Both the position numbers and the translations under genes were made by a program. This document shows positions 50,238 to 59,459 of a DNA stretch of 64,000 bases, piece by piece (position 1 is the stretch's first letter; each line of letters starts with the position of its first letter). This stretch comes from JAQBZY01 sp038117205 (GTDB lineage: Bacteria; Pseudomonadota; Alphaproteobacteria; Rhodospirillales; Casp-alpha2). The stretch covers positions 7,405 to 71,404 of the forward strand of contig JAYOFL010000010.1 in the NCBI GenBank assembly GCA_038117205.1. The letters are read 5' to 3'. A model generated the notes under the pieces. It worked only from the letters and a program-made list of their open reading frames with translations. It was not told the DNA's origin and searched no databases.

Positions 50238-52826
50238 GTGAACAAGCTCCGCACCGTCATACGGCTGATCGTGGTCCAAGCCATGATCGGCGTCAGCATC
50301 GGCGCATGTACGATCTATTTCCTCTACAATTAGGCTTTCATCGAAAAGACCGAGAACCTTCTCAATCTTGTCAAAACAAATGCCGTCCTGATCGACGCGG
50401 TCGCCGACTTCGACCGGCTGCACAGCGCAAAGGATTATCCGGGCGGCCCGGCCGCAGCGACGATCGAACAGATCAGAAATGCCTTCTCCGCCTTCAAGGG
50501 ATTAGGCGCGAGCGGCGAGATTCTCATCGTCGGGGAAGGCAACCAGGGACATGACGTCGCGATACTCGTCGACCAACATGTCAATTGGCACAAGGGGCAC
50601 GGTCATTTCCTGACGGACCACCCGGAGTCGATACCCAAATCGTCGGCGTATGCCCAGCCGATGCTGGCGGCCCTGGACGGGCGCCTCGGCAGCGCGGTCG
50701 TCAACAATAACTTCGACGAGTCCGTGCTGATAGCCTACGCACCTATCAAATCGCTCGGTCTGGGCATGGTCGCGGAAATGTCGATGACCGAGATTAGGGC
50801 GCCCTTCATCCGCGCCGCCGTCTGGTCGTCCTTGATCGGCCTCATCCTCGTCGTCATCGGCGCCGTTCATATCTACGGTGCGACAGTGCCGGTCGTGGAG
50901 CGAGCACAGGAAAGCGAGGCGCGGTTCAAGAACTTCGCCCAGCTTTCCGCCGATTGGCATTGGGAAACCGACGCGGACGACCGCTTCACCACCATCCAAG
51001 GGCTGGAGGAAAAAGGCGCCGATTGGGTCGCGTCGCGCGCCCTCGGCAAGACCCGCGCCGAAATCGCCGACGACGACACGACGTCGGAAAGATGGCGCCG
51101 GCTTCGGGCCGCCATCGCCGCCCGGCATGCGTTCCGGAATTTCCGTTACGACACCCATAGCACGACCGGCGAACGGCGTTCCGTCGTCGTTTCCGGATCG
51201 CCGGTGTTTTCCGACGATGGGCAGTTCCGAGGCTACCGGGGAACCGGCCGCGACATCACCGACATCATTGCCAGCCAGCAACGCCTCGCTGAGGCGGAGG
51301 AACGCCTGCGCGCCGCCTTCACGGCGGTCACGATCGGCATGGTGCTGATCGACGAGGGCGGCACCATCGTCCGGATCAATCCCACCGCCGAACGTCTTTT
51401 CGGATACACCGCGGACGAAGCCTTCGGCCAGAACGTGTCGATCTTCATGCCGGAACCGGACCGGAGCCGGCATGACAAATACCTCGCCGAATACCTGCGC
51501 ACCGGCAACGCCAGCATCATCGGCATCGGGCGCGAGGTCTCCGGCATCCGGCGCAACGGCGACACATTTCCAATGCATCTCGGCGTCGCGGAGATGCAGG
51601 TCAACGGCAAGCGGCACTTCATCGGCGCCATCTCGGATTTGACGGTTTCGAAGTCGCTGGAGGAGCAGCTTCGACGGGCCCAGAAAATGGACGCCATCGG
51701 CCAGCTCACCGGCGGCGTCTCCCATGACTTCAACAATCTTCTCGGCATCATCGTCGGCAACCTGGACCTGGCGAGCCGCAAGGCGGAACCCGACAGCAAG
51801 ATCGCGAAGTACATCGACAAGGCCTTGGGCGCCGCCAAGCGCGGCGCGAACCTCACGTCCCGGCTGATGAGCTTCGCCAGGAAGTCTCAGTCTGAATCCC
51901 TGGACGTCGTCGACATCAACGAGGTGATCTAGAACATCAGTGACCTGATCGAAAGGTCGCTCACGTCGAACATCGAAGTCGAGATGCATTTCGCGAAATT
52001 TCCACTGCATGTCGCCATCAACATCAGCGATTTCGAGGATGCCTTCGTCAACCTCGCCCTGAATGCCCGCGATGCGATGCCGGAGGGGAGCGTCCTGACG
52101 ATCACGACCCATTGGCGGCCGATCGCCCAATCACCGCTGTCGGTCGCGCCGGCGCTGCAGCCCGGCGATTACGTCGAGCTGACCGTCACCGATACCGGTT
52201 GCGGCATGCCGCCGCACATCGTCGATCACATCTTCGAGCCGTTCTTCACGACGAAGGAAAAGGGCAAGGGGACGGGGCTCGGCCTCGCCATGGTCTACGG
52301 GTTCGTGCAGCGATCGAAGGGCGGCATATCCGTCACCTCCGAGGAGGATTCCGGCACGACGTTTCGGCTCTTTCTCCCAGCCGTCGGCACGACGGTCGCG
52401 ACCTCCGTCGCCGCCGACACCGAGAACGCCGTCACGCAGGTCCTCGGCGGCACCGAAACGATACTGATCGTCGACGACGAGACCGAATTGGCGGAAGTCG
52501 CCGAAGGCGTGCTTTCCGATCTCGGTTATCGGACCCTCGTCGCCCATGGCGGACCGTCGGCAATGCTTCACATCGACGGCGACGAGCCCATCGACCTCCT
52601 GTTGTCGGACGTCATCATGCCCGGCGGCATGAGCGGGTACGAACTGGCGAAGCAGGCCGTTGCGAAACGGCCGGGCCTGAAGGTCCTGATGATGTCGGGG
52701 TTCGAGGGAAACGTCATCGAACGGGTCGACCCGGTCGCGTCGAAATTCCCTCTCATGACGAAGCCATATGGCAACGACGAGCTCGCAGACCGGGTAAGAC
52801 AGGTGCTGGACGGAAAGACGACATGA
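50238..52826 (+). pseudogene. Hybrid sensor kinase interrupted by two in-frame TAG codons
   Basis: One continuous frame of 862 codons from GTG 50238 encodes TM1, an extracytoplasmic region, TM2 (AVWSSLIGLILVVIGAVHIYG), two PAS domains, a HisKA box (GGVSHDFNNLLGIIVGNLDL), a HATPase (NLALNARDAMPEG, EPFFTTKEKGKGTGLGLAMV) and a receiver (ILIVDDETEL, LLLSDVIMPGG). Only TAG at 50331-50333 (codon 32) and TAG at 51930-51932 (codon 565) break it. Both could be CAG (Gln) mutated once: FLYN-stop-AFIEK and NEVI-stop-NISDL. Without suppression the product loses its ATPase, so it is called a pseudogene; assembly error or recoding are the alternatives. Confidence 0.85.
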
Positions 52827-52953
52827 CGTATGCTTCATCGCAACATACCGCATCGAAGCCCCAATTTGGGGATATCCCGAGAGTGCTGGACGGAAGATTG
52901 TTCGACGGTCCCAAACGGGTCCGCGGGGCGACGTACACGTCAGGAAATATGAG

Positions 52954-53376
52954 ATGCCATTGAGCCCCGACCAGCAAGCCGCACTTCGCTCGAAATTCCG
53001 CGAACGGATCGTTCTGATCGCCGACGACGAGCCCGACGTTCTCGAGTTGATCTCGGACGCCCTCGAAGACGTGCCGGTCAGGCTGGTGACGGCGGCGACG
53101 GCGGAGGCCGCCATCGACGCCGTCCGCAACTACGTCATCGACATGGCCATCGTCGACATATTCATGCCCGGCAAGGGCGGACTGTGGCTGATCGACGAGT
53201 CGCAGAGAGAGAATCCGGAGGCGGTGATCGCCATCATGAGCGGAGGCTGGACCGGCATGGAGGCCGAAAAGGCCGTCCGGGCGGCGGAAAAGCTGGGCGT
53301 TAGCCATACCTTCATGAAACCGTTCGACATCGATGCCCTGGTGAACCTCGTCAACGAGGTCATCACGGCGGACTGA
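52954..53376 (+). CDS. Single-domain response regulator
   Basis: A 140-residue receiver with IADDEPDVLELISDAL, phospho-acceptor Asp68 in MAIVDIFMPGKGGLWL, and the Lys in HTFMKPFDIDALVNLV. It has no DNA-binding domain. It lies 127 bases after the interrupted hybrid kinase, completing a receiver-kinase-receiver set. The intervening gap contains the short palindrome CCCCAATTTGGGG at 52859-52871 and no gene. Confidence 0.9.
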   Translation: MPLSPDQQAALRSKFRERIVLIADDEPDVLELISDALEDVPVRLVTAATAEAAIDAVRNYVIDMAIVDIFMPGKGGLWLIDESQRENPEAVIAIMSGGWTGMEAEKAVRAAEKLGVSHTFMKPFDIDALVNLVNEVITAD

Positions 53377-53501
53377 ACGCCGTAACCTACCCGGCCAGCC
53401 GCTCCGCGGATCGGCGCCCCCAAACCTTTGAAAACACGACCTGACGCCTCCGTCGGCGCGCGCCGTCACGGGCGCAGCACCCGGTAGTCGTCACCGGATT
53501 G

Positions 53502-53565
53502 GCATAAAATGTTCATAAGAACGCCATCACGCGGAAAATGAAGTTCATATAAACATATTTTATGC
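53502..53565 (+). promoter_or_regulatory. Operator-like repeats before the DeoR-type regulator
   Basis: GCATAAAAT (53502-53510) and ATTTTATGC (53557-53565) are perfect inverted copies 46 bases apart. Within them GTTCATA occurs twice as a direct repeat (53511-53517, 53543-53549), and the first continues as the palindrome GTTCATAAGAAC (53511-53522). The gap is sharply AT-rich. It is likely the autoregulatory operator and promoter of the ugp-type operon. Confidence 0.6.
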
Positions 53566-53627
53566 GCGTTTGAATATTTTGTGCCATGATCGGACCCAAC
53601 AAGAAGACGACCATGGGAGGCATCGGA

Positions 53628-54404
53628 GTGAACCTGTCCGAAAGACAGGCGGAAATCGCTGAACTCGTCCGCGAAACCGGTTTCCTGACCGTCGAGGGCC
53701 TGTCGGAGCGATTTTCCGTCACCACGCAGACGATCCGGCGCGATCTGACGGCGCTTTGCGACATGGGATTGGCGCGGCGGCGCCATGGCGGCGTCGAGAG
53801 CCTGAGCGATTCCGGCAACCTGACCTACGGTTCCCGGCAGATCCTGCAGCGCGGCGCCAAGCTCGCCATTGCCCGCGAGGTCGCCCGGCACGTCCCGGGG
53901 AACTCGTCCCTCGCCTTCAGCATCGGCACGACGCCGGAAGTGGTCGCCGAGGCGCTGCTGCGGCACGAGCGGCTCCGCGTCTTCACCAACAACCTCAACA
54001 TCGCCATGCTGGCCTGCGCCAATCCGGACTTCGAGGTGAACATCGTCGGCGGCCGACTCAGAAACAGCGACCGCGACATCCTCGGCGCCGGCATGGAGAG
54101 CTTCTTCTCCTCCTACGTCTTCGACATCGGCATCTACGGCGTCGCCGGCGTCGGCGAGGACGGCACGCTGCTCGACTTCACGGAAGAGGAAGTGCGCGCC
54201 CGCCGCCTGATCCATCAAAACAGCCGCAGCACCTATCTGGTTCTCGACCACACCAAGTTCGGCCGCGTCGCGCACGTGCGCGGCGGACATATCGGCGAGG
54301 CGACCAAGGTCTTCTGCAACGCGCAGCCGCCTGAAGCCATCGTCGAGGCACTCGCCGCCGCCGGCAGCGAACTCGTGATCTGCACAGGCGAGGCGGACCA
54401 ATGA
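53628..54404 (+). CDS. DeoR/GlpR-family transcriptional regulator
   Basis: A 258-residue regulator using GTG 53628, which has GGGAGG seven bases upstream; an in-frame ATG at 53586 lacks a ribosome site. The N-terminal helix-turn-helix reads LSERQAEIAELVRETGFLTVEGLSERFSVTTQTIRRDLTALCD in family order. The sugar-phosphate-sensing DeoRC domain follows (LAFSIGTTPEVVAEAL, FTNNLNIAMLAC, IYGVAGVGEDGTLLDF). Its stop overlaps the ATPase start, so it is the first gene of the importer operon it presumably controls. Confidence 0.93.
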   Translation: MNLSERQAEIAELVRETGFLTVEGLSERFSVTTQTIRRDLTALCDMGLARRRHGGVESLSDSGNLTYGSRQILQRGAKLAIAREVARHVPGNSSLAFSIGTTPEVVAEALLRHERLRVFTNNLNIAMLACANPDFEVNIVGGRLRNSDRDILGAGMESFFSSYVFDIGIYGVAGVGEDGTLLDFTEEEVRARRLIHQNSRSTYLVLDHTKFGRVAHVRGGHIGEATKVFCNAQPPEAIVEALAAAGSELVICTGEADQ

Positions 54405-55450
54405 CCGGCATCGAAATCCGCGATCTCGTCAAGGCCTGGGGACCGACGCGGGCCGTCGACAGCGTGTCCTTCGACGTGCCGACGGGATCGCTGACCGTGC
54501 TGCTCGGCCCGTCCGGCTGCGGCAAATCGACGATCCTCCGCATGATCGCCGGCCTCGAGACGGCGACCGACGGCCGGATCCGCATCGGCGGCACCGACGT
54601 CACCGATCTCGATCCGGCGGCGCGCGGCGTCTCGATGGTGTTCCAGTCCTACGCCCTCTTTCCGCACCTCGACGTGCGCGAGAACATCCTGTTCGGCCTT
54701 AAGGTCCGCCGCGTCCCGGTGGCGGAGCGCGACAAGCGCCTCGACGACGCCGCCAAGATGGTCGGCCTGGACGAATTGCTCGACCGGAAGCCGGCACAGC
54801 TTTCCGGCGGCCAACGCCAGCGCGTCGCGCTCGCCCGCACCATCGTCGCCAATCAGCCGGTCTGCCTGATGGACGAGCCGCTTTCCAACCTCGACGCCAA
54901 GCTGCGCGCCGAGATGCGCGACGAAATCCACGCCCTGCAACGGAAGCTCGGCCTGACCATGGTCTACGTCACGCACGATCAGATCGAGGCCATGTCGATG
55001 GCCGACCAGGTCGTGCTGCTGAAGGACGGCCGGATCGAGCAGATCGGCGAGCCGGCTGAATTGTACGACCGGCCGGGCACCGTTTTCGCCGCCCGCTTCC
55101 TCGGCCAGCCGCCGATGAACGTGCTCGACGCGTCGGCGCTGGCGGCCGATGCCCTCGGCGACGCGCTGCCGGCGCGGACGGCGGGCTGGCTGATCGGCGT
55201 CCGCCCGGAGAAGGTCCGTCTCGCCGAGGACGGGCTCGCGGCGGAAGTCCGCGCCGTCGACTACATGGGGGCGGAGACGGTGCTCAGGCTCCGGCACGGC
55301 GATCAGGATCTGATGGTCCGCGTCGATGGCCGGGCGAGCGCCAAGATCGGCGAGCGCGTAAGCGTCACGTGGGACGCCGCCGACGTTCACATTTTCGATG
55401 CGAAAGGAATCAGGCGAACGGGCGACGACCCGCCGCCTCATCCGTCGTGA
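54401..55450 (+). CDS. ugpC: ABC importer ATPase, UgpC/MalK family
   Basis: A 349-residue ATPase. Walker A is LLGPSGCGKSTILRMI, the signature LSGGQRQRVALARTI, and Walker B VCLMDEPLSNLDAKLR, with the switch His in VYVTHDQIEAMSMAD. A C-terminal TOBE-type regulatory domain follows (IGVRPEKVRLAEDG). This is the sugar/glycerol-phosphate class of CUT1 ATPases. The first six residues overlap the regulator gene by ATGA. The ugp name reflects operon content, not proven substrate. Confidence 0.92.
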   Translation: MTGIEIRDLVKAWGPTRAVDSVSFDVPTGSLTVLLGPSGCGKSTILRMIAGLETATDGRIRIGGTDVTDLDPAARGVSMVFQSYALFPHLDVRENILFGLKVRRVPVAERDKRLDDAAKMVGLDELLDRKPAQLSGGQRQRVALARTIVANQPVCLMDEPLSNLDAKLRAEMRDEIHALQRKLGLTMVYVTHDQIEAMSMADQVVLLKDGRIEQIGEPAELYDRPGTVFAARFLGQPPMNVLDASALAADALGDALPARTAGWLIGVRPEKVRLAEDGLAAEVRAVDYMGAETVLRLRHGDQDLMVRVDGRASAKIGERVSVTWDAADVHIFDAKGIRRTGDDPPPHPS

Positions 55451-55531
55451 CGGTTTCGTCGCGACGCGACCCGCGCGGCTTGGATGGCCGAGACGCCGCG
55501 GACACTGCCCAGGAGAGAGAGGAGACCTGAG

Positions 55532-56824
55532 ATGTACCACAAGACTAGGAAGGCGCTTTCCGGCGTCGCCATGGCGGCTTGCATGACCGCCCTGGCCGCC
55601 GCCACTCCGACCGTCGCCGAAGCGAAGACGGAACTCACCATGTACTACCCGATCGCCGTCGGCGGCCCGCTGACCAAGGTGATCGACGGCATGGTCGGCG
55701 ACTTCATGAAGGCCAATCCGGACATCGACGTGAAGGCGATCTACGCCGGCAACTACAACGACGCCCGCATCAAGGCGCTCGCGGCGTTGAAGAGCGGCAG
55801 CCCGGCGCAGCTTTCGGTGATGTTCTCGATCGACATCTACGAACTGATCGAGCAGGACGCGATCGTCGCCTTCGACGACATCGTGAAGACTGCCGATGAG
55901 AAGGCGTGGCTCAAGTCGTTCTATCCGTCGCTGATGGAGAACGGCGTCACCGCCGGCAAGACCTGGGGCATTCCGTTCCAGCGCTCGACCATCGTCATGT
56001 ACTACAACAAGGACGCGTTCAAGGCCGCCGGTCTCGACCCGGAGAAGGCGCCGGCGACGTGGGACGATCTGGTGAGCGCCGGCAAGAAGCTGACCAAGGC
56101 GGACGGCTCGCAGTGGGGCGTCATGATCCCGTCCACGGGCTATCCCTATTGGATGTTCGGCGCGCTCGCCATGCAGAATGGCCAGGTGCTGATGAACGGC
56201 GCCGGCAATACGACCTATTTCGATGCCAAGCCGACCGTCGAGGCGTTGAACTTCTGGAAGGATCTCGGTGCCAAGCACAAGGTGATGCCGGAAGGCGCCA
56301 TCGAATGGGGCACGCTCCGCAAGAACTTCCTGGAAGGCAAGACCGCCATCATGTGGCATTCAACCGGCAACCTGACGGCCGTGAAGAAGGAAGCGAAGTT
56401 CGACTTCGGCGTCGCCATGCTGCCGGCGAACAAGCGCCGCGGCACGCCGACCGGCGGCGGCAACTTCTACATCTTCAAGAAGACCTCGCCGGCCGAACGG
56501 ACGGCGGCCATGAAGCTGATCAAGTTCATGACCTCCCCGGAACGCTCCGCCGACTGGTCCATTGAAACCGGCTACATGGGCGTCAGCCCGGCGTCCTACG
56601 ACACGCCGAAGCTGAAGGAGTACGTGAAGGGATTCCCCTACGCCGCGGTCGCCCGCGACCAGCTCCAGTACGCGACGGCGGAACTCTCGACGTTCCAGAC
56701 CGGCCGCGTGCGCAAGGCCCTGGATGACGCCATCCAGGCGACGCTGACGGGCGCCAAGAGCCCGGCCGACGCGCTGAAGGAAGCGCAAACGACCGCCGAC
56801 GGTCTCTTGAAGCAGTACCGTTGA
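55532..56824 (+). CDS. ugpB: ABC importer extracellular substrate-binding protein, UgpB-like
   Basis: A 430-residue periplasmic receptor. The signal peptide is GVAMAACMTALAAATPTVAEA, and the start at 55532 is supported by AGGAG and preferred over 55484. The mature part has YYPIAVGGPLTKVIDGMVGDF and GIPFQRSTIVMYYNKDAFKAAGLDP, the usual pattern of glycerol-3-phosphate and sugar binders (family 1). The ligand is unproven. It is followed by an intercistronic hairpin. Confidence 0.92.
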   Translation: MYHKTRKALSGVAMAACMTALAAATPTVAEAKTELTMYYPIAVGGPLTKVIDGMVGDFMKANPDIDVKAIYAGNYNDARIKALAALKSGSPAQLSVMFSIDIYELIEQDAIVAFDDIVKTADEKAWLKSFYPSLMENGVTAGKTWGIPFQRSTIVMYYNKDAFKAAGLDPEKAPATWDDLVSAGKKLTKADGSQWGVMIPSTGYPYWMFGALAMQNGQVLMNGAGNTTYFDAKPTVEALNFWKDLGAKHKVMPEGAIEWGTLRKNFLEGKTAIMWHSTGNLTAVKKEAKFDFGVAMLPANKRRGTPTGGGNFYIFKKTSPAERTAAMKLIKFMTSPERSADWSIETGYMGVSPASYDTPKLKEYVKGFPYAAVARDQLQYATAELSTFQTGRVRKALDDAIQATLTGAKSPADALKEAQTTADGLLKQYR

Positions 56825-56837
56825 CGCAATCGCCGAC

Positions 56838-56868
56838 GGAGGGGCGGGGCGCAGCGCGTCCCGCCTCC
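56838..56868 (+). terminator. Intercistronic hairpin after the binding-protein gene
   Basis: GGAGGGGCGGGGCGC (56838-56852) pairs with GCGCGTCCCGCCTCC with small bulges. It lies between the binding protein and the first permease gene. Such hairpins commonly protect the upstream mRNA and lower permease expression relative to the binding protein. There is no T-tract. Confidence 0.6.
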
Positions 56869-56895
56869 CTCCCCGGCGGCGGATAGAGGAATTCG

Positions 56896-57780
56896 ATGCG
56901 ACGCAACCCGGATATGATGCGGCACGTTCACGGATGGCTCCTGCTGATGCCGGCGGCCATTCTGCTGATCGCGTTCACGCATTATCCGACGGTGCGGACC
57001 GTGATCGACAGCCTGTTCTCGAAAGGCTCGGCGATCCGGCCGTCCAAGTTCGTCGGCCTCGGCAACTACCAGACCATGTTCGACGACCCGATCTTCTGGA
57101 AGGTATTCGTCAACAACCTGTGGTTCGCGCTCGGCACCATTCCGGCTTCGATCGTGCTGGCCATCGTCATGGCGCTGCTGGTGAACCGGGCCATACCGGG
57201 ACGCTCCGTCGTCCGCATGGCGTACTTCACCCCAACCATCCTGCCGATGATCGCGGTCGCCAACATCTGGCTCTTCTTCTATTCCCCCGACATCGGCCTG
57301 ATCGACCAGATCACCGCCATGTTCGGCCTGCCCGGCCACAACTGGCTCGGCGATCCCGCGACCGTGCTGCCCGCCATCATCGTCATGACGGTGTGGAAGG
57401 AAGCCGGCTTCTTCATGATCTTCTATCTAGCGGCGCTGCAAAACGTGCCGCCGGAGCTCCGTGAGGCCGCCGCCCTCGAGGGCGCGTCGCGCTGGTATTT
57501 CTTCCGCCGCGTGCTGTTTCCGCTCCTGATGCCGACGACGCTGTTCGTGCTGATCAACGCGGTGCTGAATTCCTTCAAGCTGGTCGATCATCTGTTCGTC
57601 CTCACCAAGGGCGGACCGGACAACGCCAGCAACCTGCTGCTCTATTACATCTTCGAGAGCGCCTTCTCGTATTTCGACGCCACCTACGCGGCGACCCTCA
57701 CCGTCGTTTTGCTGGCGCTGCTTGCCGTGATGGCCCTGGCGCAGTTCTTCTTGCTCGACAAGAAGGTGCACTACCGATGA
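56896..57780 (+). CDS. ugpA: ABC importer permease, UgpA/MalF type
   Basis: A 294-residue inner-membrane permease with six predicted helices. The cytoplasmic EAA loop, which docks the ATPase, reads ELREAAALEGASRWYFFRRVLFPLLMP. The hydrophobic N-terminal helix is GWLLLMPAAILLIAFTHYPTV. It overlaps the second permease gene by ATGA and works as a heterodimer with it. Confidence 0.92.
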   Translation: MRRNPDMMRHVHGWLLLMPAAILLIAFTHYPTVRTVIDSLFSKGSAIRPSKFVGLGNYQTMFDDPIFWKVFVNNLWFALGTIPASIVLAIVMALLVNRAIPGRSVVRMAYFTPTILPMIAVANIWLFFYSPDIGLIDQITAMFGLPGHNWLGDPATVLPAIIVMTVWKEAGFFMIFYLAALQNVPPELREAAALEGASRWYFFRRVLFPLLMPTTLFVLINAVLNSFKLVDHLFVLTKGGPDNASNLLLYYIFESAFSYFDATYAATLTVVLLALLAVMALAQFFLLDKKVHYR

Positions 57781-58610
57781 GCGCCGGTACGGGCCGCAAG
57801 GGAAGGACCTTTACGGAAATCCTGGAAATCGCCGGGGCATGGCTGCTGGCGATCCTCTGGATTTCGCCGCTGCTGTACGCGTTCTGGGCGGCGTTTCACG
57901 CCAGCGCCGATTCGACGCACTTCGACCTGACGGCGCCTCTGACGCTGGACAACTTCAGGGCGGCGCTGGCGCAGGCGCCGTTCCTCCGTTACGGGCTCAA
58001 TACCTTCATCCTGGTGACGATGCTGCTGGCGGCGCAACTGATGCTGTGCACGCTCGCCGCCTATGCCTTCGCGCGCTACCGCTTCGCCGGCAGCGAGATC
58101 GCCTTCGCGCTGGTGCTCGTGCAATTGATGATCACGCCGGAAATCCTGATCGTCGAGAACTACGGCACCCTCGCCAAGCTCGGCCTTGTCGACACCATCA
58201 CCGGCATCGGCCTGCCCTACATGGCGAGCGCCTTCGGCATCTTCCTGTTGCGTCAGGCCTTCAAGTCGACGCCGAAAGAGCTGGAAGACGCGGCGAGGCT
58301 GGAAGGCTGCGGCATGTTCGGCATCCTGCTCCGCGTCTATGTGCCACTGGCGAAGCCGACCTACCTCGCCTACGGCCTGGTGTCGATCAGCCACCACTGG
58401 AACAACTTCCTCTGGCCGCTCGTCATCACGAACTCGGTCGAGACCCGGCCCCTGACCGTCGGGCTCGGCGTCTTCGGTGCGCCGGAATCGGGTGTCGACT
58501 GGTCCATCGTCTCGGCGGCGACACTCCTGTCCGTGGCGCCGCTGCTGATCGCCTTCCTGCTGTTCCAGCGCCAGTTCGTCCAATCCTTCATGCACGCGGG
58601 GATCAAATGA
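57777..58610 (+). CDS. ugpE: ABC importer permease, UgpE/MalG type
   Basis: A 277-residue permease, partner of the preceding one. The EAA loop reads ELEDAARLEGCGMFGILLRVYVPLAKP. The first helix is AWLLAILWISPLLYAFWAAF, and the C-terminus FQRQFVQSFMHAGIK is typical of MalG-like subunits. Its stop overlaps the start of the phosphodiesterase gene, coupling uptake and substrate cleavage. Confidence 0.92.
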   Translation: MSAGTGRKGRTFTEILEIAGAWLLAILWISPLLYAFWAAFHASADSTHFDLTAPLTLDNFRAALAQAPFLRYGLNTFILVTMLLAAQLMLCTLAAYAFARYRFAGSEIAFALVLVQLMITPEILIVENYGTLAKLGLVDTITGIGLPYMASAFGIFLLRQAFKSTPKELEDAARLEGCGMFGILLRVYVPLAKPTYLAYGLVSISHHWNNFLWPLVITNSVETRPLTVGLGVFGAPESGVDWSIVSAATLLSVAPLLIAFLLFQRQFVQSFMHAGIK

Positions 58611-59434
58611 CCATCGTTCTTTCCTGGAACATCCAGAACGGCAAAGGCGTCGACGGGGCGATTTCGCTCGAAAGGATCGCCCGCGTCATCGGTGCGATGG
58701 CCGACCCGGACGTGATCTGCCTACAGGAAGTCTCGCGCGGCATGCCGCTCGGCGGCGGCGCGCCGGATCAGGTGGCGGAACTCGGCGCCCTCTTCCCGGC
58801 CTATCGGCCGCTGTTCGGTCCCGCCCTCGAAACCGCGTCGTGGGCCTTCGGCAATCTGACGCTGACGCGTCTGCCGATCCTTTCCGTGCTGTATCATTCG
58901 TTGCCGCAGCCGCCGGCGCCGGCCGTCAAGCACATGCCGCGTCAGGCGATCGAGCTCAACTTGCAAGCGGCGGACGGCCCGCTCCGCGTCGTCAACACGC
59001 ACCTGGAATACCATTCCGCCGGCCAGCGCCAGGCGCAGATCGCCCGGCTCCGCGCCGTGCACGCCGACGTCGCCGGCAACCGGAGCCAGCCGCCGGCCTA
59101 CACGCCGGACGGCCCCTACGCCGACATCGGCCGCACGGAACGGTGCGTCGTCTGCGGCGACTTCAACATGGAAACCTCATCCGACGAGTACGCCGCCATG
59201 CTGGCGCCCTTCGCCGACGGCTCTCCGGCTCTGAAGGACGCCTGGACGCACCTCTATCCCGGGAAGCCGCACGATCCGACCTGTGGCATCTTCGATCACG
59301 TACAGTGGAAGGCGGGCGCGCACTGCCGGGACTTCTTCTTCGTCACGGAGAGCGTTACACGGGCGATCAAGCACGTCGCAGTCGACACGGCGACGGACGC
59401 CTCGGATCACCAGCCGTTGCTCGTCGAGTTCTAG
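58607..59434 (+). CDS. Endonuclease/exonuclease/phosphatase (EEP) family phosphodiesterase
   Basis: A 275-residue cytoplasmic Mg-dependent hydrolase. EEP motifs are LSWNIQNGKGVDG (metal-binding Asn), DPDVICLQEVSRGM (Glu), VVNTHLEYHSAGQRQAQI (His), CVVCGDFNMETSSDEY (Asp, Asn) and ATDASDHQPLLVEF (Asp-His). Placed last in a Ugp-type importer operon and coupled to ugpE, it takes the position of the glycerophosphodiesterase UgpQ, so cleavage of an imported phosphodiester is a fair inference. It ends with TAG, 25 bases before ilvE (convergent). Confidence 0.87.
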   Translation: MTIVLSWNIQNGKGVDGAISLERIARVIGAMADPDVICLQEVSRGMPLGGGAPDQVAELGALFPAYRPLFGPALETASWAFGNLTLTRLPILSVLYHSLPQPPAPAVKHMPRQAIELNLQAADGPLRVVNTHLEYHSAGQRQAQIARLRAVHADVAGNRSQPPAYTPDGPYADIGRTERCVVCGDFNMETSSDEYAAMLAPFADGSPALKDAWTHLYPGKPHDPTCGIFDHVQWKAGAHCRDFFFVTESVTRAIKHVAVDTATDASDHQPLLVEF

Positions 59435-59459
59435 GGCCGAAATCTTATAACTGGCGGCG

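Noticed and set aside
50238..52826. Genome-wide recoding of TAG as an amino acid
   Set aside because: Many other genes here end properly with TAG (shdrA, soxB, nitroreductase, the 49839 response regulator, EEP hydrolase), so general recoding is unlikely; the two TAG are treated as local lesions or errors.
52859..52871. CCCCAATTTGGGG palindrome as operator or terminator
   Set aside because: Short, single copy, no T-tract and no repeated partner nearby; likely chance.
54233..56359. 708-residue open frame on the minus strand
   Set aside because: Antisense of the DeoR regulator, UgpC and UgpB genes; composition is typical of reverse-strand shadows in GC-rich DNA.
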